From assembly GCF_023008405.1 (NCBI RefSeq), contig NZ_CP095376.1, positions 248,001 to 312,000 on the forward strand: a stretch of DNA of 64,000 nucleotides. The letters are read 5' to 3'. This DNA comes from Amycolatopsis sp. FBCC-B4732. GTDB taxonomy: Bacteria; Actinomycetota; Actinomycetes; Mycobacteriales; Pseudonocardiaceae. Below are positions 51,042 to 59,541 of this stretch, piece by piece. A program made the translations under genes and the position numbers. The notes beneath the pieces were generated by a model that was given only the letters and a program-made list of their open reading frames with translations, was not told where the DNA came from and did no database searches. Position 1 is the stretch's first letter, and every line of letters starts with the position of its first letter.

Positions 51042-51875
51042 TCAGGTGGCGGTGGTCCGGTGCCCGGCCGCGTAGTGGGCGGTCCCGATCGCCCCCGCGA
51101 CCGCGAGCACGAACCCCGCGGCGGCCGCGGCGGTGAAGCCACTGCGGACGCGGTCGTCCAGCAGCACCACCCCGATCAGCGAAGAGACCGCGGTGTTGGT
51201 GGTGAACATGATGGCGGTGACCGCGGTGGCGCGCCCGCGTTGCAGGGCCATCGCGAACGCGACGGCCGCGGCGAGCCCGTTGGCGATCATCGACCAGATC
51301 GCCGGCTCCAGGACGAGCCGCCAGGCCGGCCCGGACGCGTCGAGCGTCCGCGCCGAGATCCCGACGGCGCTGAACCCCAGCCCGGCGCAGAACCCCAGCA
51401 CGATCGGCGCCCAGCGCCCGTCGGCGCGCTGCGCGACGAAGGCGATGGCCGCGATCGCCCCCGCACCCGCCACGAGCAGCAGCTTCCAGGTGGACGGCAG
51501 CGGCTGCGCGGGACTCGGATCGGCGGACAGCCCGAGCAGCACCAGCCCCGTCGCCCCCACGCCGAGAGCCGCCCACCCGGCCCCGGCCAGCCGAACACCG
51601 AGGACGGCGGAGATCGTGGCGGTGACCCCGACGCTGAACGCGAGCACGGACTGCACGAGAAAGAGCGGCAGCCGATGCAGCGCGGCGGCGGCGAAGACGA
51701 ACCCGAGCAGGTCCACCCCGACCCCGAGGAAGTAGAGCGGCTGCCGCCGCAGCGCGACGAGGTCCTGGGGCGAGCCACCGAAGGCCCCGGCCCGCCGCAC
51801 ACCGGCGGACTCCAGGATGGACCCACTGCCCGACGCGACAGCGGCCAGCACGGCGAGGACGTATCCGAGGATCAC
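51042..51875 (-). CDS. EamA/DMT-type membrane transporter
   Basis: A 277-aa integral membrane protein with about nine transmembrane helices in two inverted halves (YVLAVLAAVASGSGSILES; FLVQSVLAFSVGVTATISAV; then AIWSMIANGLAAAVAFAMAL; AIMFTTNTAVSSLIGVVLLD). It belongs to the drug/metabolite transporter superfamily; substrate unknown. The GTG start has no ribosome site and may be leaderless. The 190 nt downstream of its start codon side (51876-52067) hold no recognisable gene. Confidence 0.78.
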   Translation of the reverse strand: MILGYVLAVLAAVASGSGSILESAGVRRAGAFGGSPQDLVALRRQPLYFLGVGVDLLGFVFAAAALHRLPLFLVQSVLAFSVGVTATISAVLGVRLAGAGWAALGVGATGLVLLGLSADPSPAQPLPSTWKLLLVAGAGAIAAIAFVAQRADGRWAPIVLGFCAGLGFSAVGISARTLDASGPAWRLVLEPAIWSMIANGLAAAVAFAMALQRGRATAVTAIMFTTNTAVSSLIGVVLLDDRVRSGFTAAAAAGFVLAVAGAIGTAHYAAGHRTTAT

Positions 51876-52067
51876 GACAGGAGTCTGTCAGCCCGCACCG
51901 GCTCGGCTTCACCTCGGCAGCCACTTCGGACGGACGATCGTTCAGCCGACGTCACCAAGGCGACCGAGTCGATGCGGGTCGCGGAGGAATTGCTGATCGC
52001 CGGCTACCGGGGCATCCACCTCATCGGCGCCCTCCGACCAGCGGCCGGCTCCTCGCCGTGCGACCAC

Positions 52068-52108
52068 GTGCGCCATCAGGGACTCGAAACCCGAACCCGC
52101 TGGTCAAG
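52068..52108. repeat. Distal attachment site: copy of the tRNA-Lys 3' end
   Basis: These 41 bp match 55018-55058, the 3' part of the tRNA-Lys(CTT) gene plus one flanking base, with only two mismatches (52089 and 52105) and in the same orientation. No other part of the tRNA is present. This is the direct-repeat signature left by site-specific integration at a tRNA 3' end. Confidence 0.82.
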
Positions 52109-52155
52109 TGGGCCTTTTGCTGGTCGGCGCGGCTTTGGTGGGCCCTGTGGGCCGG

Positions 52156-53331
52156 TCAGTTTCCCGCTGGAACGGTCCCCGCCTGGTCGGTGATGGCGGT
52201 GCGGACCGAACTGTAGGCGGACACGGTGTTGGCTTTGATGCCTTCGATCCCCGCGTCGCCTCCCGGCGTCAACTGGGTCGTCCGTTCCCCGATGAACTCG
52301 CCGGTGTCGCAATCGACGATGATCTCGTAGAGATAACCACCGTCCGGGGGTGTGACACCCAGGGCGACGCCCTTGCGGCCGTCCAGGTTCGCCACTTGCG
52401 CGGTGATCTTCAGCCCGGGGATCTTGGCCACCGCGCGGTACACCGCTTCCTTGAGATCGGCGGGTACGACACCGGTCTTCAGCAGGTCGGCCGCGAGTGT
52501 CAGCACACCTCCGCCGCGGGGCTTGTTCACCAGATAGGGATCTTTGAGCATGAGGTCGTAGAGCTGTTGCGGGTCGCGGGGCAAGTCGGCCAGCTGCTGT
52601 TCGGTGGGTGCGCCCCATTTTCCGGCGCCCCGGCCGGCGAAGATCAACGCTTTCTCGGGGAACTGCCCACCCCGCGCGCGCCACTCACCGGACTGACGGA
52701 TTTCGTTTTTGTTCTGGCCCTCGGTGGTGGGGGTTTGCTCGTTGCCCAGCAGCCACTGCTTGTTCCCCGTCTGCCCGATCTTGAGCAGCCATTCACTGTC
52801 GAAGTCACTCGGCTGCCAGGTCTGCCTCAGCTCTTCGGCGAGGAAAGCGAACTGGTGCTCTTTACTGGCGACCAGGTACCAGCCGCGGGTCTCAGTAAAC
52901 CGGAATTTCCCCGTGGGAATGGGTTGCTCGCCCGTGACCTGGATCATGTCGGCCGCTTTGCCCAGCGCCTGCTGCACCGACGCGAATTTCACCGCCGGCA
53001 CCGACGACGTCGACTGGGCCGAGGGGCCGCCGTGGTCTCCGCCGGTGCTGGCCACGGTGCCGCCGACGGCAACGACCACTACCGCGGCGGCCGCCGCGCT
53101 GAGCCACCAGCGCCGTCCGGCGGGGAGCCCTGGCTTTCGGGTCGGCTCGGTCACGGGGTCGGTGTCGGCCACCAGGGTCTCCCTGCCTTCGAGTGAGCGC
53201 ACTGCGTTCAACAGTGTGTTTCGTGCCTCGGCCAGGGGCTGCCGGTTGGCGAGTTCGCCGGGGCGCATCAAGATCAGCCCTTCGTCCAGCTCTTCGTCGG
53301 TCCACAAGCGGTGGACGTTGTCCTCAGTCAT
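52156..53331 (-). CDS. CU044_5270-type membrane protein, probable anti-sigma partner
   Basis: A 391-aa protein with a cytoplasmic N-terminus (LWTDEELDEGLILMRPGELA), one transmembrane segment near residues 75-100 (WWLSAAAAAVVVVAVGGTVA) and a 290-residue extracellular domain (PRDPQQLYDLMLKDP; LKEAVYRAVAKIPGLKI; TPPDGGYLYEIIVDCDTGE). This is the layout of the actinobacterial CU044_5270 family, regularly found after an ECF sigma gene; it presumably senses an envelope signal and sequesters the sigma factor. ATG 53331 overlaps the sigma stop by 8 nt and follows GGAAGGAG. Its last codons lie 47 nt from the distal attachment site. Confidence 0.8.
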   Translation of the reverse strand: MTEDNVHRLWTDEELDEGLILMRPGELANRQPLAEARNTLLNAVRSLEGRETLVADTDPVTEPTRKPGLPAGRRWWLSAAAAAVVVVAVGGTVASTGGDHGGPSAQSTSSVPAVKFASVQQALGKAADMIQVTGEQPIPTGKFRFTETRGWYLVASKEHQFAFLAEELRQTWQPSDFDSEWLLKIGQTGNKQWLLGNEQTPTTEGQNKNEIRQSGEWRARGGQFPEKALIFAGRGAGKWGAPTEQQLADLPRDPQQLYDLMLKDPYLVNKPRGGGVLTLAADLLKTGVVPADLKEAVYRAVAKIPGLKITAQVANLDGRKGVALGVTPPDGGYLYEIIVDCDTGEFIGERTTQLTPGGDAGIEGIKANTVSAYSSVRTAITDQAGTVPAGN

Positions 53332-53932
53332 CGGCCTGTACTCCTTCCTCATCGCGCGCGGAGCTGGATGCCGCGGACGCCTTCAGCAAGCGCCGGGTCC
53401 GGTGCAAGCGGGAGCGCACGGTGCCGGCGGGAACACCGAGCGCCTCGCCGATCTCGGTCGGCGTCAGTTCCGCCCAACTGGTCAGCAGCAGCACGTCCAG
53501 ATCGTTCGGCGAGAGTTCCGCCAACGCCCTGGCCAGATGCTGCAGCCGGGTCTGCGCGTCGATCCGTTCGGCCACCCGATCGGCATGCCCGTGCACAACC
53601 CGCCTGCTGTGCTCGTGCGCGGCCAGGCGCAACTGCCTGCGTTGGGCAGCGACCTCGTTGCGGACCTCCGTGCGCAGTAGGTTCGTCGCGATACCGAACA
53701 GCCAGGACCGGGCGCTTCCTCGCTCGGCGTCGTAGCGGTCGCGCTGCTGCAACGCGATCAGGAACGTTTCGCTGAGCAGGTCACCGGCAATGTCGACACC
53801 GATCCTCCCGACCAGATAGCGGTGCAGGACCGCGGCGTGCTCGTCGAACAGACGCCGGAAAGTCTCCTCGAGGTCACCGCGACGCAGGTCAGGCCGATCA
53901 CCACCGCTTGCCGGAGTTGATTGCCGCGTCAT
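53324..53932 (-). CDS. ECF-subfamily RNA polymerase sigma factor
   Basis: A 202-aa sigma-70-family factor: region 2 in TFRRLFDEHAAVLHRYLVGR and DLLSETFLIALQQRDRYD, and ARSWLFGIATNLLRTEVR; region 4 in LSPNDLDVLLLTSWAELTPT with helix-turn-helix EIGEALGVPAGTVRSRLHRT. ATG 53932 gives the usual N-terminus; a GTG at 53938 is possible. It overlaps the downstream anti-sigma-like gene, so both are made together. It is carried by the integrated element, which could therefore bring its own envelope-stress regulon. Confidence 0.88.
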   Translation of the reverse strand: MTRQSTPASGGDRPDLRRGDLEETFRRLFDEHAAVLHRYLVGRIGVDIAGDLLSETFLIALQQRDRYDAERGSARSWLFGIATNLLRTEVRNEVAAQRRQLRLAAHEHSRRVVHGHADRVAERIDAQTRLQHLARALAELSPNDLDVLLLTSWAELTPTEIGEALGVPAGTVRSRLHRTRRLLKASAASSSARDEEGVQADD

Positions 53933-54149
53933 AGTCACAACGAGTATTGGGTTTGCGCGGCGATAGCGTTGCACGCGAACGGGTCTCCGGAGTGGGTCGC
54001 CGACGTATCCGCCTTCTGGTGGTCGGCGTTCGATCGAGGAGCCATCCGGTCGCCGACGGCGGACGGAGGTGCCGGAAGGGTGCGCGCTCGCGAACCGATC
54101 TCGATCACCCGAGCAGAGTATGTCGATCTGCCCACGTCCAGTACGCCTC

Positions 54150-54390
54150 GGCCTGTTCCTCAAACTGTGCCGATGTTCCCCGAGACCGTTCTCCGGCGTA
54201 CTGGACCGGTACGGACTGGTCAGCGGCAGCACCGTCAGCCCGCGCCGATCACCCCCGCCACGGCCGGCACCGGGCCTGCCGCTGCCGCCCTCATCGGGGA
54301 GCACAGCGGTCACCGCGGACAGCGGGTTCACCGTGCCCCAGCCCAGCGCCGGGTCCGGCAGCTTGCGCAGCCGGATGCGTCGCGGTGGCC
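54150..54390 (-). pseudogene. Mycosin-like subtilase C-terminal remnant
   Basis: On the minus strand LPDPALGWGTVNPLSAVTAV and the following LPDEGG resemble the end of ESX-associated mycosin proteases (P-G-x-G-x-V-D-P-x-x-A-L-T-A-V-L). No catalytic part and no transmembrane anchor remain. Assignment rests on this one stretch. Confidence 0.35.
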
Positions 54391-54516
54391 GGCGGCTGGT
54401 GCTTGACCTGGGCGACGCTCAGCGTGGGGCGGTAGGCGCGCACGAGCGCGGCGGCGTGCCGGTCTGGGTTGCGCAGCTGGTGGCGCCTGCGGTGGATCCA
54501 CGGCCAGCGGCCACGC

Positions 54517-54978
54517 GGTGTCCCTGGATCGAGGCACGGTCGCGCTGCTGGTGCGGCTGCGGTCTGCGCAGCGCCGCGAGGGTGGGAACTGCTGCCGGGT
54601 GGGTGTTCGCGCGGGAGAACGGCAGTCACCGGAGCCCGAGTTACGTGTCGCACCCGTTCCGACGACTGATCGTCAAGGCTGATCTGCAACGACCTGAAGA
54701 CCGTGCAGGCACTGCTCGGTCACGCCGGCATCGTCCTTACCGCAGACACCTACACCAGCGTGCTCCCGTCGCTGGCTCAGGCTTGTGCGGAGGCAACCGC
54801 GAGCTTGGTTCGCCGCGCCGGCTACGACCGGGGACGGAAGATCTGCAGGTCAGGTGCGAGGTCTACCCGGCAACGGCGACGTCGAACGCGGTCCGCGCTG
54901 GCAAGGCTCTGGGCCGGACCCACAGCGGCCCCAGCTCGGACCCACAGAACAAACAAAGCCCACCGACGGCGACCCTGA
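54517..54978 (+). pseudogene. Tyrosine-type phage integrase remnant
   Basis: Three pieces in different plus-strand frames follow the order of an actinophage/ICE integrase: VSLDRGTVALLVRLRSAQRR, then GWVFARENG and SPSYVSHPFRRLI, then DLKTVQALLGHAGIVLTADTYTSVLP with the catalytic His and Tyr. At least two frameshifts separate them and the N-terminal DNA-binding part is missing. It ends 40 bp from the tRNA-Lys gene in the orientation typical of int next to its attachment site. Confidence 0.75.
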
Positions 54979-55017
54979 ATTTACAGGGAAACCATTGGCG
55001 GGCTTTGCTTTCCGACT

Positions 55018-55058
55018 GTGCGCCATCAGGGACTCGAACCCCGAACCCGCTGGTTAAG
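55018..55058. repeat. Proximal attachment site within the tRNA-Lys gene
   Basis: This 41-bp segment is the 3' part of tRNA-Lys(CTT), including the T arm and part of the anticodon stem, matched by 52068-52108. Since the tRNA is complete here, the element supplied or preserved a functional 3' end on integration. Confidence 0.8.
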
Positions 55059-55091
55059 AGCCAGCTGCTCTGCCAATTGAGCTAATGGCGC
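55019..55091 (-). tRNA. tRNA-Lys (anticodon CTT)
   Basis: A 73-nt cloverleaf: acceptor GCGCCAT/ATGGCGC, D arm GCTC/GAGC, anticodon stem GCTGG/CCAGC with loop CTCTTAA (anticodon CTT, lysine AAG), T arm CGGGG/CCCTG with TTCGAGT loop, discriminator A. CCA is not encoded. Confidence 0.95.
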
Positions 55092-55257
55092 CGGTGTCTG
55101 CCGGAGGCTTCCCTCGGCGACGTGGAAAAGATTAGCACCCCGTTCAGACCCCGTTTCAGGGGGGTCCCCTCAACCGGGTTCGGGCGTTGCCGCCCCGGTG
55201 TCGCGGCTGGTCGGGCACACTGTAGTCGGACATCGACGGCGAAACAGGCGGGTGGGC

Positions 55258-56442
55258 ATGCGGGGTATGAAGGCGCGGCTGCTGGTGGCCGCGGGGGTGA
55301 TCGGCCTCACCGTGGGTGGGTGCAGCAGTAGCCCTTCGAGTGAACCGCCGGCGAAGGAGACGTCCTCGAGCGCGCCCAAGCCGGCGCCGAAGCCCGCCGT
55401 GCTGACGGTCGTGCCTGCGAAGGATGCGAAGGACGTCGCGCCCGGGGAGCCGGTGAGCGTCACCGTTGCCGACGGGAAGGTCGGCGACGTGAAGCTGACC
55501 GGGGCCGATGGGAAGGTCGTCGCCGGGAAGGTGCGGGCCGACGGCTCCGGGTGGGACTCCGCCGAGCCGCTCGGTTACAGCAAGTCCTACAAGCTGACCG
55601 CTTCCGCGACCGGTGGCGATGGCAAGCCGGTCGCGACGGAGTCGAGCTTCAGCACCGCCAGGCCCGCGCGGCAGGTGGGGGTCTCGGTGAACCTCGTCGA
55701 GGGGGAGACCGTCGGGGTCGGGATGCCGCTGATCTTCACCTTCACCGGCAACGTCGCCGACAAGGCCGCGGCCGAGAAGGCGCTCAAGATCACCGCGGAG
55801 CCGGCCACCGAGGGCGCGTTCCGCTGGTCCGGCGACAAGCAGGTCACCTGGCGGCCGAAGGAGTACTGGAAGAGCGGCACCAAGATCAAGGTCGACGCCG
55901 CCGTCTACGGCAAGCCGCTCGGCAACGGCAGCTACGGCCGGGAAGACAAGAGCGTCAGCGGCGCGGTCGGGGACAAGCTCGTCGCCGTCGCCGACGGCGG
56001 GACGCACCAGATGACGGTCACGATCAACGACCAGGTCGTCAAGACCATGCCGACGTCCATGGGAAAGCCCGGGCACAACACGCCGGCCGGGACCTACACC
56101 GTCATGAGCGAACACACCGGCTACACGATGAACTCCGCCACCTACGGCGTGCCGGAGGATTCGCCCGGCGGCTACAGCACCTTCGTCCAGTACGCGGTGC
56201 GCCTGTCCTACAGCGGCATCTTCTACCACTCCGCGCCGTGGTCGGTGCGGCAGCAGGGGCACAGCAACGTCAGCCACGGCTGCCTGAACCTGTCCACCGA
56301 GAACACGAAGTGGCTGATGGACACGTCCAAGAAGGGCGACGTCGTCACTGTGCAGAACAGTGGCGGCCCGAAGCTGGAGCCGACCGACGGCTGGAGCGTC
56401 TGGCAGCTGTCCTGGGACGAGTGGCGCACCGCCGGCAACTAG
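55258..56442 (+). CDS. L,D-transpeptidase lipoprotein (mycobacterial Ldt type)
   Basis: A 394-aa lipoprotein (lipobox VGGC near residue 22) with two immunoglobulin-like domains (VLTVVPAKDAKDVAPGEPVS; GVSVNLVEGETVGVGMPLIF) and a YkuD catalytic domain (KLVAVADGGTHQMTVTINDQ; HNTPAGTYTV; NVSHGCLNLS with His340 and Cys342). It makes 3-3 cross-links in peptidoglycan outside the membrane and resists most penicillins, like LdtMt2. A short Trp-rich C-terminal extension (WSVWQLSWDEW) packs on the active site in the family. Start ATG 55258 is preferred; GTG 55252 and ATG 55267 are alternatives. Confidence 0.92.
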   Translation: MRGMKARLLVAAGVIGLTVGGCSSSPSSEPPAKETSSSAPKPAPKPAVLTVVPAKDAKDVAPGEPVSVTVADGKVGDVKLTGADGKVVAGKVRADGSGWDSAEPLGYSKSYKLTASATGGDGKPVATESSFSTARPARQVGVSVNLVEGETVGVGMPLIFTFTGNVADKAAAEKALKITAEPATEGAFRWSGDKQVTWRPKEYWKSGTKIKVDAAVYGKPLGNGSYGREDKSVSGAVGDKLVAVADGGTHQMTVTINDQVVKTMPTSMGKPGHNTPAGTYTVMSEHTGYTMNSATYGVPEDSPGGYSTFVQYAVRLSYSGIFYHSAPWSVRQQGHSNVSHGCLNLSTENTKWLMDTSKKGDVVTVQNSGGPKLEPTDGWSVWQLSWDEWRTAGN

Positions 56443-57851
56443 CCGTCCTTGGCCGAGGTGCGGAGCAGCTCCCGCGCCTCGGCCTCGCTCGCCACCGCGG
56501 GCCCCGAACCCCAGAGCGGCTTGTTCGCCGTCTCGCGGCTGAAGTACACCGCGACGGCGCCGATCGCGCCCGCCGCCATCAGGTACCACGCCGGCCAGTA
56601 GTCGTAGCCGGTCGCGGAGATCAGCGACTGCATCACCAGCGGCGTCGTCCCGCCGAAGAGCGACACCGAGATGTTGAACGCGATGGACAGCGCGCCGTAC
56701 CGGATCGCCGTCGGGAACAGCGCGGGCAGCGCCGAAGGCATCGACACCTCGAAGCAGAGCAGCAGCAGGCCGAGGCCCATCAGCCCGAGGAACGTGAGGA
56801 CGAGGCCGCCGTCGTGCACCAGCAGCATGAGCGGCCACGACAGCACGAGGTAGCCGAGGCAGCCCGCCATCATCACGGGCTTGCGCCCGACGTGGTCGGT
56901 GATCCGGCCGCCCACCATGATGATGAGCATCATCACGACCATGACGACGATGATCAGCAGCAGCCCGTGGGTGGCGTCGAGGTGCAGCTGCTCGGACAGG
57001 TACGTCGGCATGTACGACAGCAGCATGTAGTCGGTGACGTTGAACACGAGCACCAGGCCGACGCAGATGAGCAGCGCGGGCCAGTAGTCGGTGAACATCT
57101 TCCAGAACGGCTCGCCGGAGCGGCCGCGCTTCTCGGCTTCCTCGGCGTGCTTCTGGAACGCCGGGGTCTCCTCGAGCTTGAGCCGCATGTAGAGGCCGAT
57201 GATGCCGAGCGGGCCGGCGACGAGGAACGGGACCCGCCAGCCCCAGTCGAGCAGCGTCTCGTGGGGGACCCACGCCTTCATGCCGGTGACGACGGACGCG
57301 CCGAGCACGTACCCGGACAGCGTGCCGAACTCGAGCCAGGAGCCCATGAAGCCGCGGCGTTTGTCGGGGGAGTACTCGGCGATGAACGTGGTCGCGCCGC
57401 CGTATTCGCCGCCGGTGGAGAAGCCCTGCACCATGCGGGCGACGACGAGCAGGATCGGTGACCAGACGCCGATGCTGGCATACGAGGGGATCAGGCCGAT
57501 GCAGAGCGTGCCGATCGCCATCATGATCATGGTGACGGCGAGGACCTTCTGCCGTCCGATGCGGTCGCCGAGCGGTCCGAAGACGAGGCCGCCGAGGGGA
57601 CGCATGAGGAAGGCGGCGGTGAACGCGCCGAAGGTGCCGATCAGCCGGACGCCGGGCGACACCGTGGGCGGGAAGAACACCTCGGCGATGGTGTCGGCGA
57701 TGTAGGCGTAGACGCCGAAGTCGAACCACTCCATGGCGTTGCCCAGCGCGGCGGCTCCCACCGCCCGCTTGAGCAGGGACCGGTCGACGACGGTGATGTC
57801 CTCGTACCGCAGTTTTTTCCGGGTGCGCCGCTTCGGCCGTGAACGTTCCAC
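56439..57851 (-). CDS. MFS metabolite:proton symporter (ProP/MHS family)
   Basis: About 470 aa with twelve transmembrane helices. Family marks: RRAVGAAALGNAMEWFDFGV-type start (GNAMEWFDFGVYAY), loop 2-3 GDRIGRQKVL, GFSTGGEYGGATTFIAEYSP, and loop 8-9 GRITDHVGRKPVM. Such proteins import osmolytes (proline, betaine) or dicarboxylates with protons. The start is uncertain: GTG 57851 is used, and GTG 57896 would add 15 basic residues; neither has a good ribosome site. Convergent with the transpeptidase gene (4-nt overlap) and divergent from the GT87 gene. Confidence 0.88.
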   Translation of the reverse strand: MERSRPKRRTRKKLRYEDITVVDRSLLKRAVGAAALGNAMEWFDFGVYAYIADTIAEVFFPPTVSPGVRLIGTFGAFTAAFLMRPLGGLVFGPLGDRIGRQKVLAVTMIMMAIGTLCIGLIPSYASIGVWSPILLVVARMVQGFSTGGEYGGATTFIAEYSPDKRRGFMGSWLEFGTLSGYVLGASVVTGMKAWVPHETLLDWGWRVPFLVAGPLGIIGLYMRLKLEETPAFQKHAEEAEKRGRSGEPFWKMFTDYWPALLICVGLVLVFNVTDYMLLSYMPTYLSEQLHLDATHGLLLIIVVMVVMMLIIMVGGRITDHVGRKPVMMAGCLGYLVLSWPLMLLVHDGGLVLTFLGLMGLGLLLLCFEVSMPSALPALFPTAIRYGALSIAFNISVSLFGGTTPLVMQSLISATGYDYWPAWYLMAAGAIGAVAVYFSRETANKPLWGSGPAVASEAEARELLRTSAKDG

Positions 57852-57984
57852 CAGAACACGGTGCACCCGGTTGCCGGGACGCGCATGCCGAGCCACCTGG
57901 TCGTGAGGGTTACCACGTTCGGGCTAAGGCCGGGTGCGCCACCTGTCCCGCCTAGGCTGCCGACGCGCATCAGAGGGGGATCCG

Positions 57985-59352
57985 ATGGCAAAGGTCGCGT
58001 TACCCGTTTCACCGGTCGAGCGAAAACTACCCGCCCCCACCTGGTGGACGATCCTGGCCGGAGCGCTACTCCTCGTGGTCTTCGCGGGCTACACGGTCTG
58101 GGCCGGCGTCTGGACAACGGCCGGCGTCTACCTGGAAGACTTCCGCTCCTACGTGGCGACCGGCAAAGCGGTCCGAGCGGGAACACCCCTCTACGAGCAG
58201 GGCATCTCTCACCTGCCGACAATCGGCGGCACGTTCAAGTACACCCCGTTCGCGGCAGGCCTCTTCGTCCCCCTGACCGCGATCCCCAAACTCCTGCTGC
58301 CGCTGTTCGCCCTCCTGGTCAACCTGTTCTCCCTGCTGGCAGTCATCTGGATCTGCTTAGGCAGCCTCGGCCACGCCCGGGACAACGGCCGCATCGCGGC
58401 AACAGCAGCCCTCACAGCACTGGCCCTCCCTCTGCAACCGGTCCTGATGAACTTCACGGCAGGCCAGGTGAACCTGATCCTGCTCCTCTTGGTCCTGGCC
58501 GACCTGACGGGCCGAAACCGCTGGTGGACAGGAGCAGGAGTAGGCCTGGCAGCAGCAATAAAGCTCACGCCGGCGATCTTCGTCGCCTACTTGCTGCTCA
58601 CGCGCCGCTTCAAAGCCGCAGCGGTCTCGGTGGCAACGTTCGCCGCAACAGTCCTGGCCGGTTTCATAGCCCTCCCAAGGGACTCAGCGGCGTTCTGGGC
58701 AGCGAACATCGCAGACCCATCCCGCATCACAGGCGACAGCGACGCAACAGCCCCGGAAAACCAGTCGATCCGAGGCGCACTGGCCCGAATCCTCGACATC
58801 CCGGACGTCTCAGGCCCGATCTGGATCCCCATCGCGGCAGCGGTGGCCGCAGCAGCCTTCTGGATCGCCCTCCGAGCCCACCGCAACAACCAGGAACTCC
58901 TGGCCGTAAGCGTGATCGGTGCTCTGATGGTCCTGGTAACCCCCTGGACCTGGACCCACTACTGGGTCTGGTTCATCCCCTTCTTCGCCATGGCAGCAAC
59001 TGCCGCCCACAACGCCCGCACCTGGTACCCGGCAGCAGCCCTCACGGCAACCTACCTACTCCTCTTCCCCTGGCAGGTAGGAACAGGTCGCAAAGACATC
59101 CCCCTGGTAGGCCTGGTAGTCCTCCCGGAGAACTACGCACCACCAGCCCAAGCAGCAGCCCACGCCCTCTACGTAGTCCTGGGCCTAGCCCTCCTGCTTC
59201 TAGCAGGAATACGCCCCACCTGGCTAAGCCCACCCAACCCACAAAAGGTGACCACCACGACAAAGGCGACCACCACGACGGGGGTCCGGGGGCAAGCCCC
59301 CGGCGGGGGCGTGGGGGTTCGACCCCCACAAAAAGGCGAAACCCCAGGCTGA
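57985..59352 (+). CDS. GT87 family (DUF2029) membrane glycosyltransferase
   Basis: A 455-aa polytopic protein with about ten helices; GVYLEDFRSYVATGKAVRAG with the acidic catalytic-loop residues, FKYTPFAAGLFVPL and KLTPAIFVAYLLL are typical of GT87 polyprenol-phosphate-mannose-dependent alpha-mannosyltransferases for lipoglycans. ATG 57985 follows GAGGGGGAT. From about codon 120 onward it uses many A-ending codons (GCA, CCA, CGA, ACA), unlike the neighbouring genes, which nearly always end in G or C. The last 45 codons run through Thr-rich sequence and two perfect hairpins and are probably not conserved. Confidence 0.82.
   Translation: MAKVALPVSPVERKLPAPTWWTILAGALLLVVFAGYTVWAGVWTTAGVYLEDFRSYVATGKAVRAGTPLYEQGISHLPTIGGTFKYTPFAAGLFVPLTAIPKLLLPLFALLVNLFSLLAVIWICLGSLGHARDNGRIAATAALTALALPLQPVLMNFTAGQVNLILLLLVLADLTGRNRWWTGAGVGLAAAIKLTPAIFVAYLLLTRRFKAAAVSVATFAATVLAGFIALPRDSAAFWAANIADPSRITGDSDATAPENQSIRGALARILDIPDVSGPIWIPIAAAVAAAAFWIALRAHRNNQELLAVSVIGALMVLVTPWTWTHYWVWFIPFFAMAATAAHNARTWYPAAALTATYLLLFPWQVGTGRKDIPLVGLVVLPENYAPPAQAAAHALYVVLGLALLLLAGIRPTWLSPPNPQKVTTTTKATTTTGVRGQAPGGGVGVRPPQKGETPG
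59286..59329. repeat. Paired GC-rich hairpins inside the GT87 3' end
   Basis: CCGGGGGCAAGCCCCCGG (59286-59303) and GTGGGGGTTCGACCCCCAC (59311-59329) are perfect inverted repeats only 7 nt apart. They look like repetitive extragenic palindrome units that have entered the reading frame. Confidence 0.6.
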
Positions 59353-59385
59353 GGAAAGGTTGCGAAGCAACCGACCAGCCTGGGG
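59342..59385. terminator. Bidirectional hairpin at the GT87 stop
   Basis: CCCCAGGCTG (59342-59351) pairs with CAGCCTGGGG (59376-59385); the loop holds a second hairpin, GGTTGCGAAGCAACC. It overlaps the GT87 stop codon and lies directly before the convergent tRNA-His gene, so it can end transcription from both sides. Confidence 0.65.
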
Positions 59386-59389
59386 CCAA

Positions 59390-59466
59390 TGGGGTGAGCG
59401 ACGGGTTTCGAACCCGCGACCTCCTGGACCACAACCAGGTGCTCTACCAGCTGAGCTACGCCCACC
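59390..59466 (-). tRNA. tRNA-His (anticodon GTG)
   Basis: Acceptor GTGGGCG/CGCTCAC, anticodon loop TTGTGGT (anticodon GTG, histidine CAC), T arm GCGGG/CCCGT with TTCGAAA loop. The extra 5' G typical of tRNA-His is encoded at 59466 and the 3' CCA is encoded (59392-59390). Confidence 0.95.
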
Positions 59467-59541
59467 ATCAGCGAGGGAACCGCTTGCGATCACCTCGTTG
59501 GCTGTAATCGTAGCGGGTGCCCTCGCGGGGTTCGCAGGGGG

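Larger units (their letters stand above)
52109..55058. mobile_element. Degraded 2.95-kb integrated element at tRNA-Lys(CTT)
   Basis: Bounded by the 41-bp tRNA-derived direct repeats. Cargo: anti-sigma-like membrane protein and ECF sigma factor (intact), a mycosin-like protease remnant, and frameshifted debris of a tyrosine integrase next to the tRNA, the usual place for int. No excisionase, replication or transfer gene remains, so the element is fixed. The region also holds many short frames without coding character between 53940 and 54500. Confidence 0.72.

Noticed and set aside
55156..57729. An 857-codon minus-strand frame
   Set aside because: It mixes antisense of the L,D-transpeptidase with an off-frame reading of the MFS gene; both real genes are evident in other frames.
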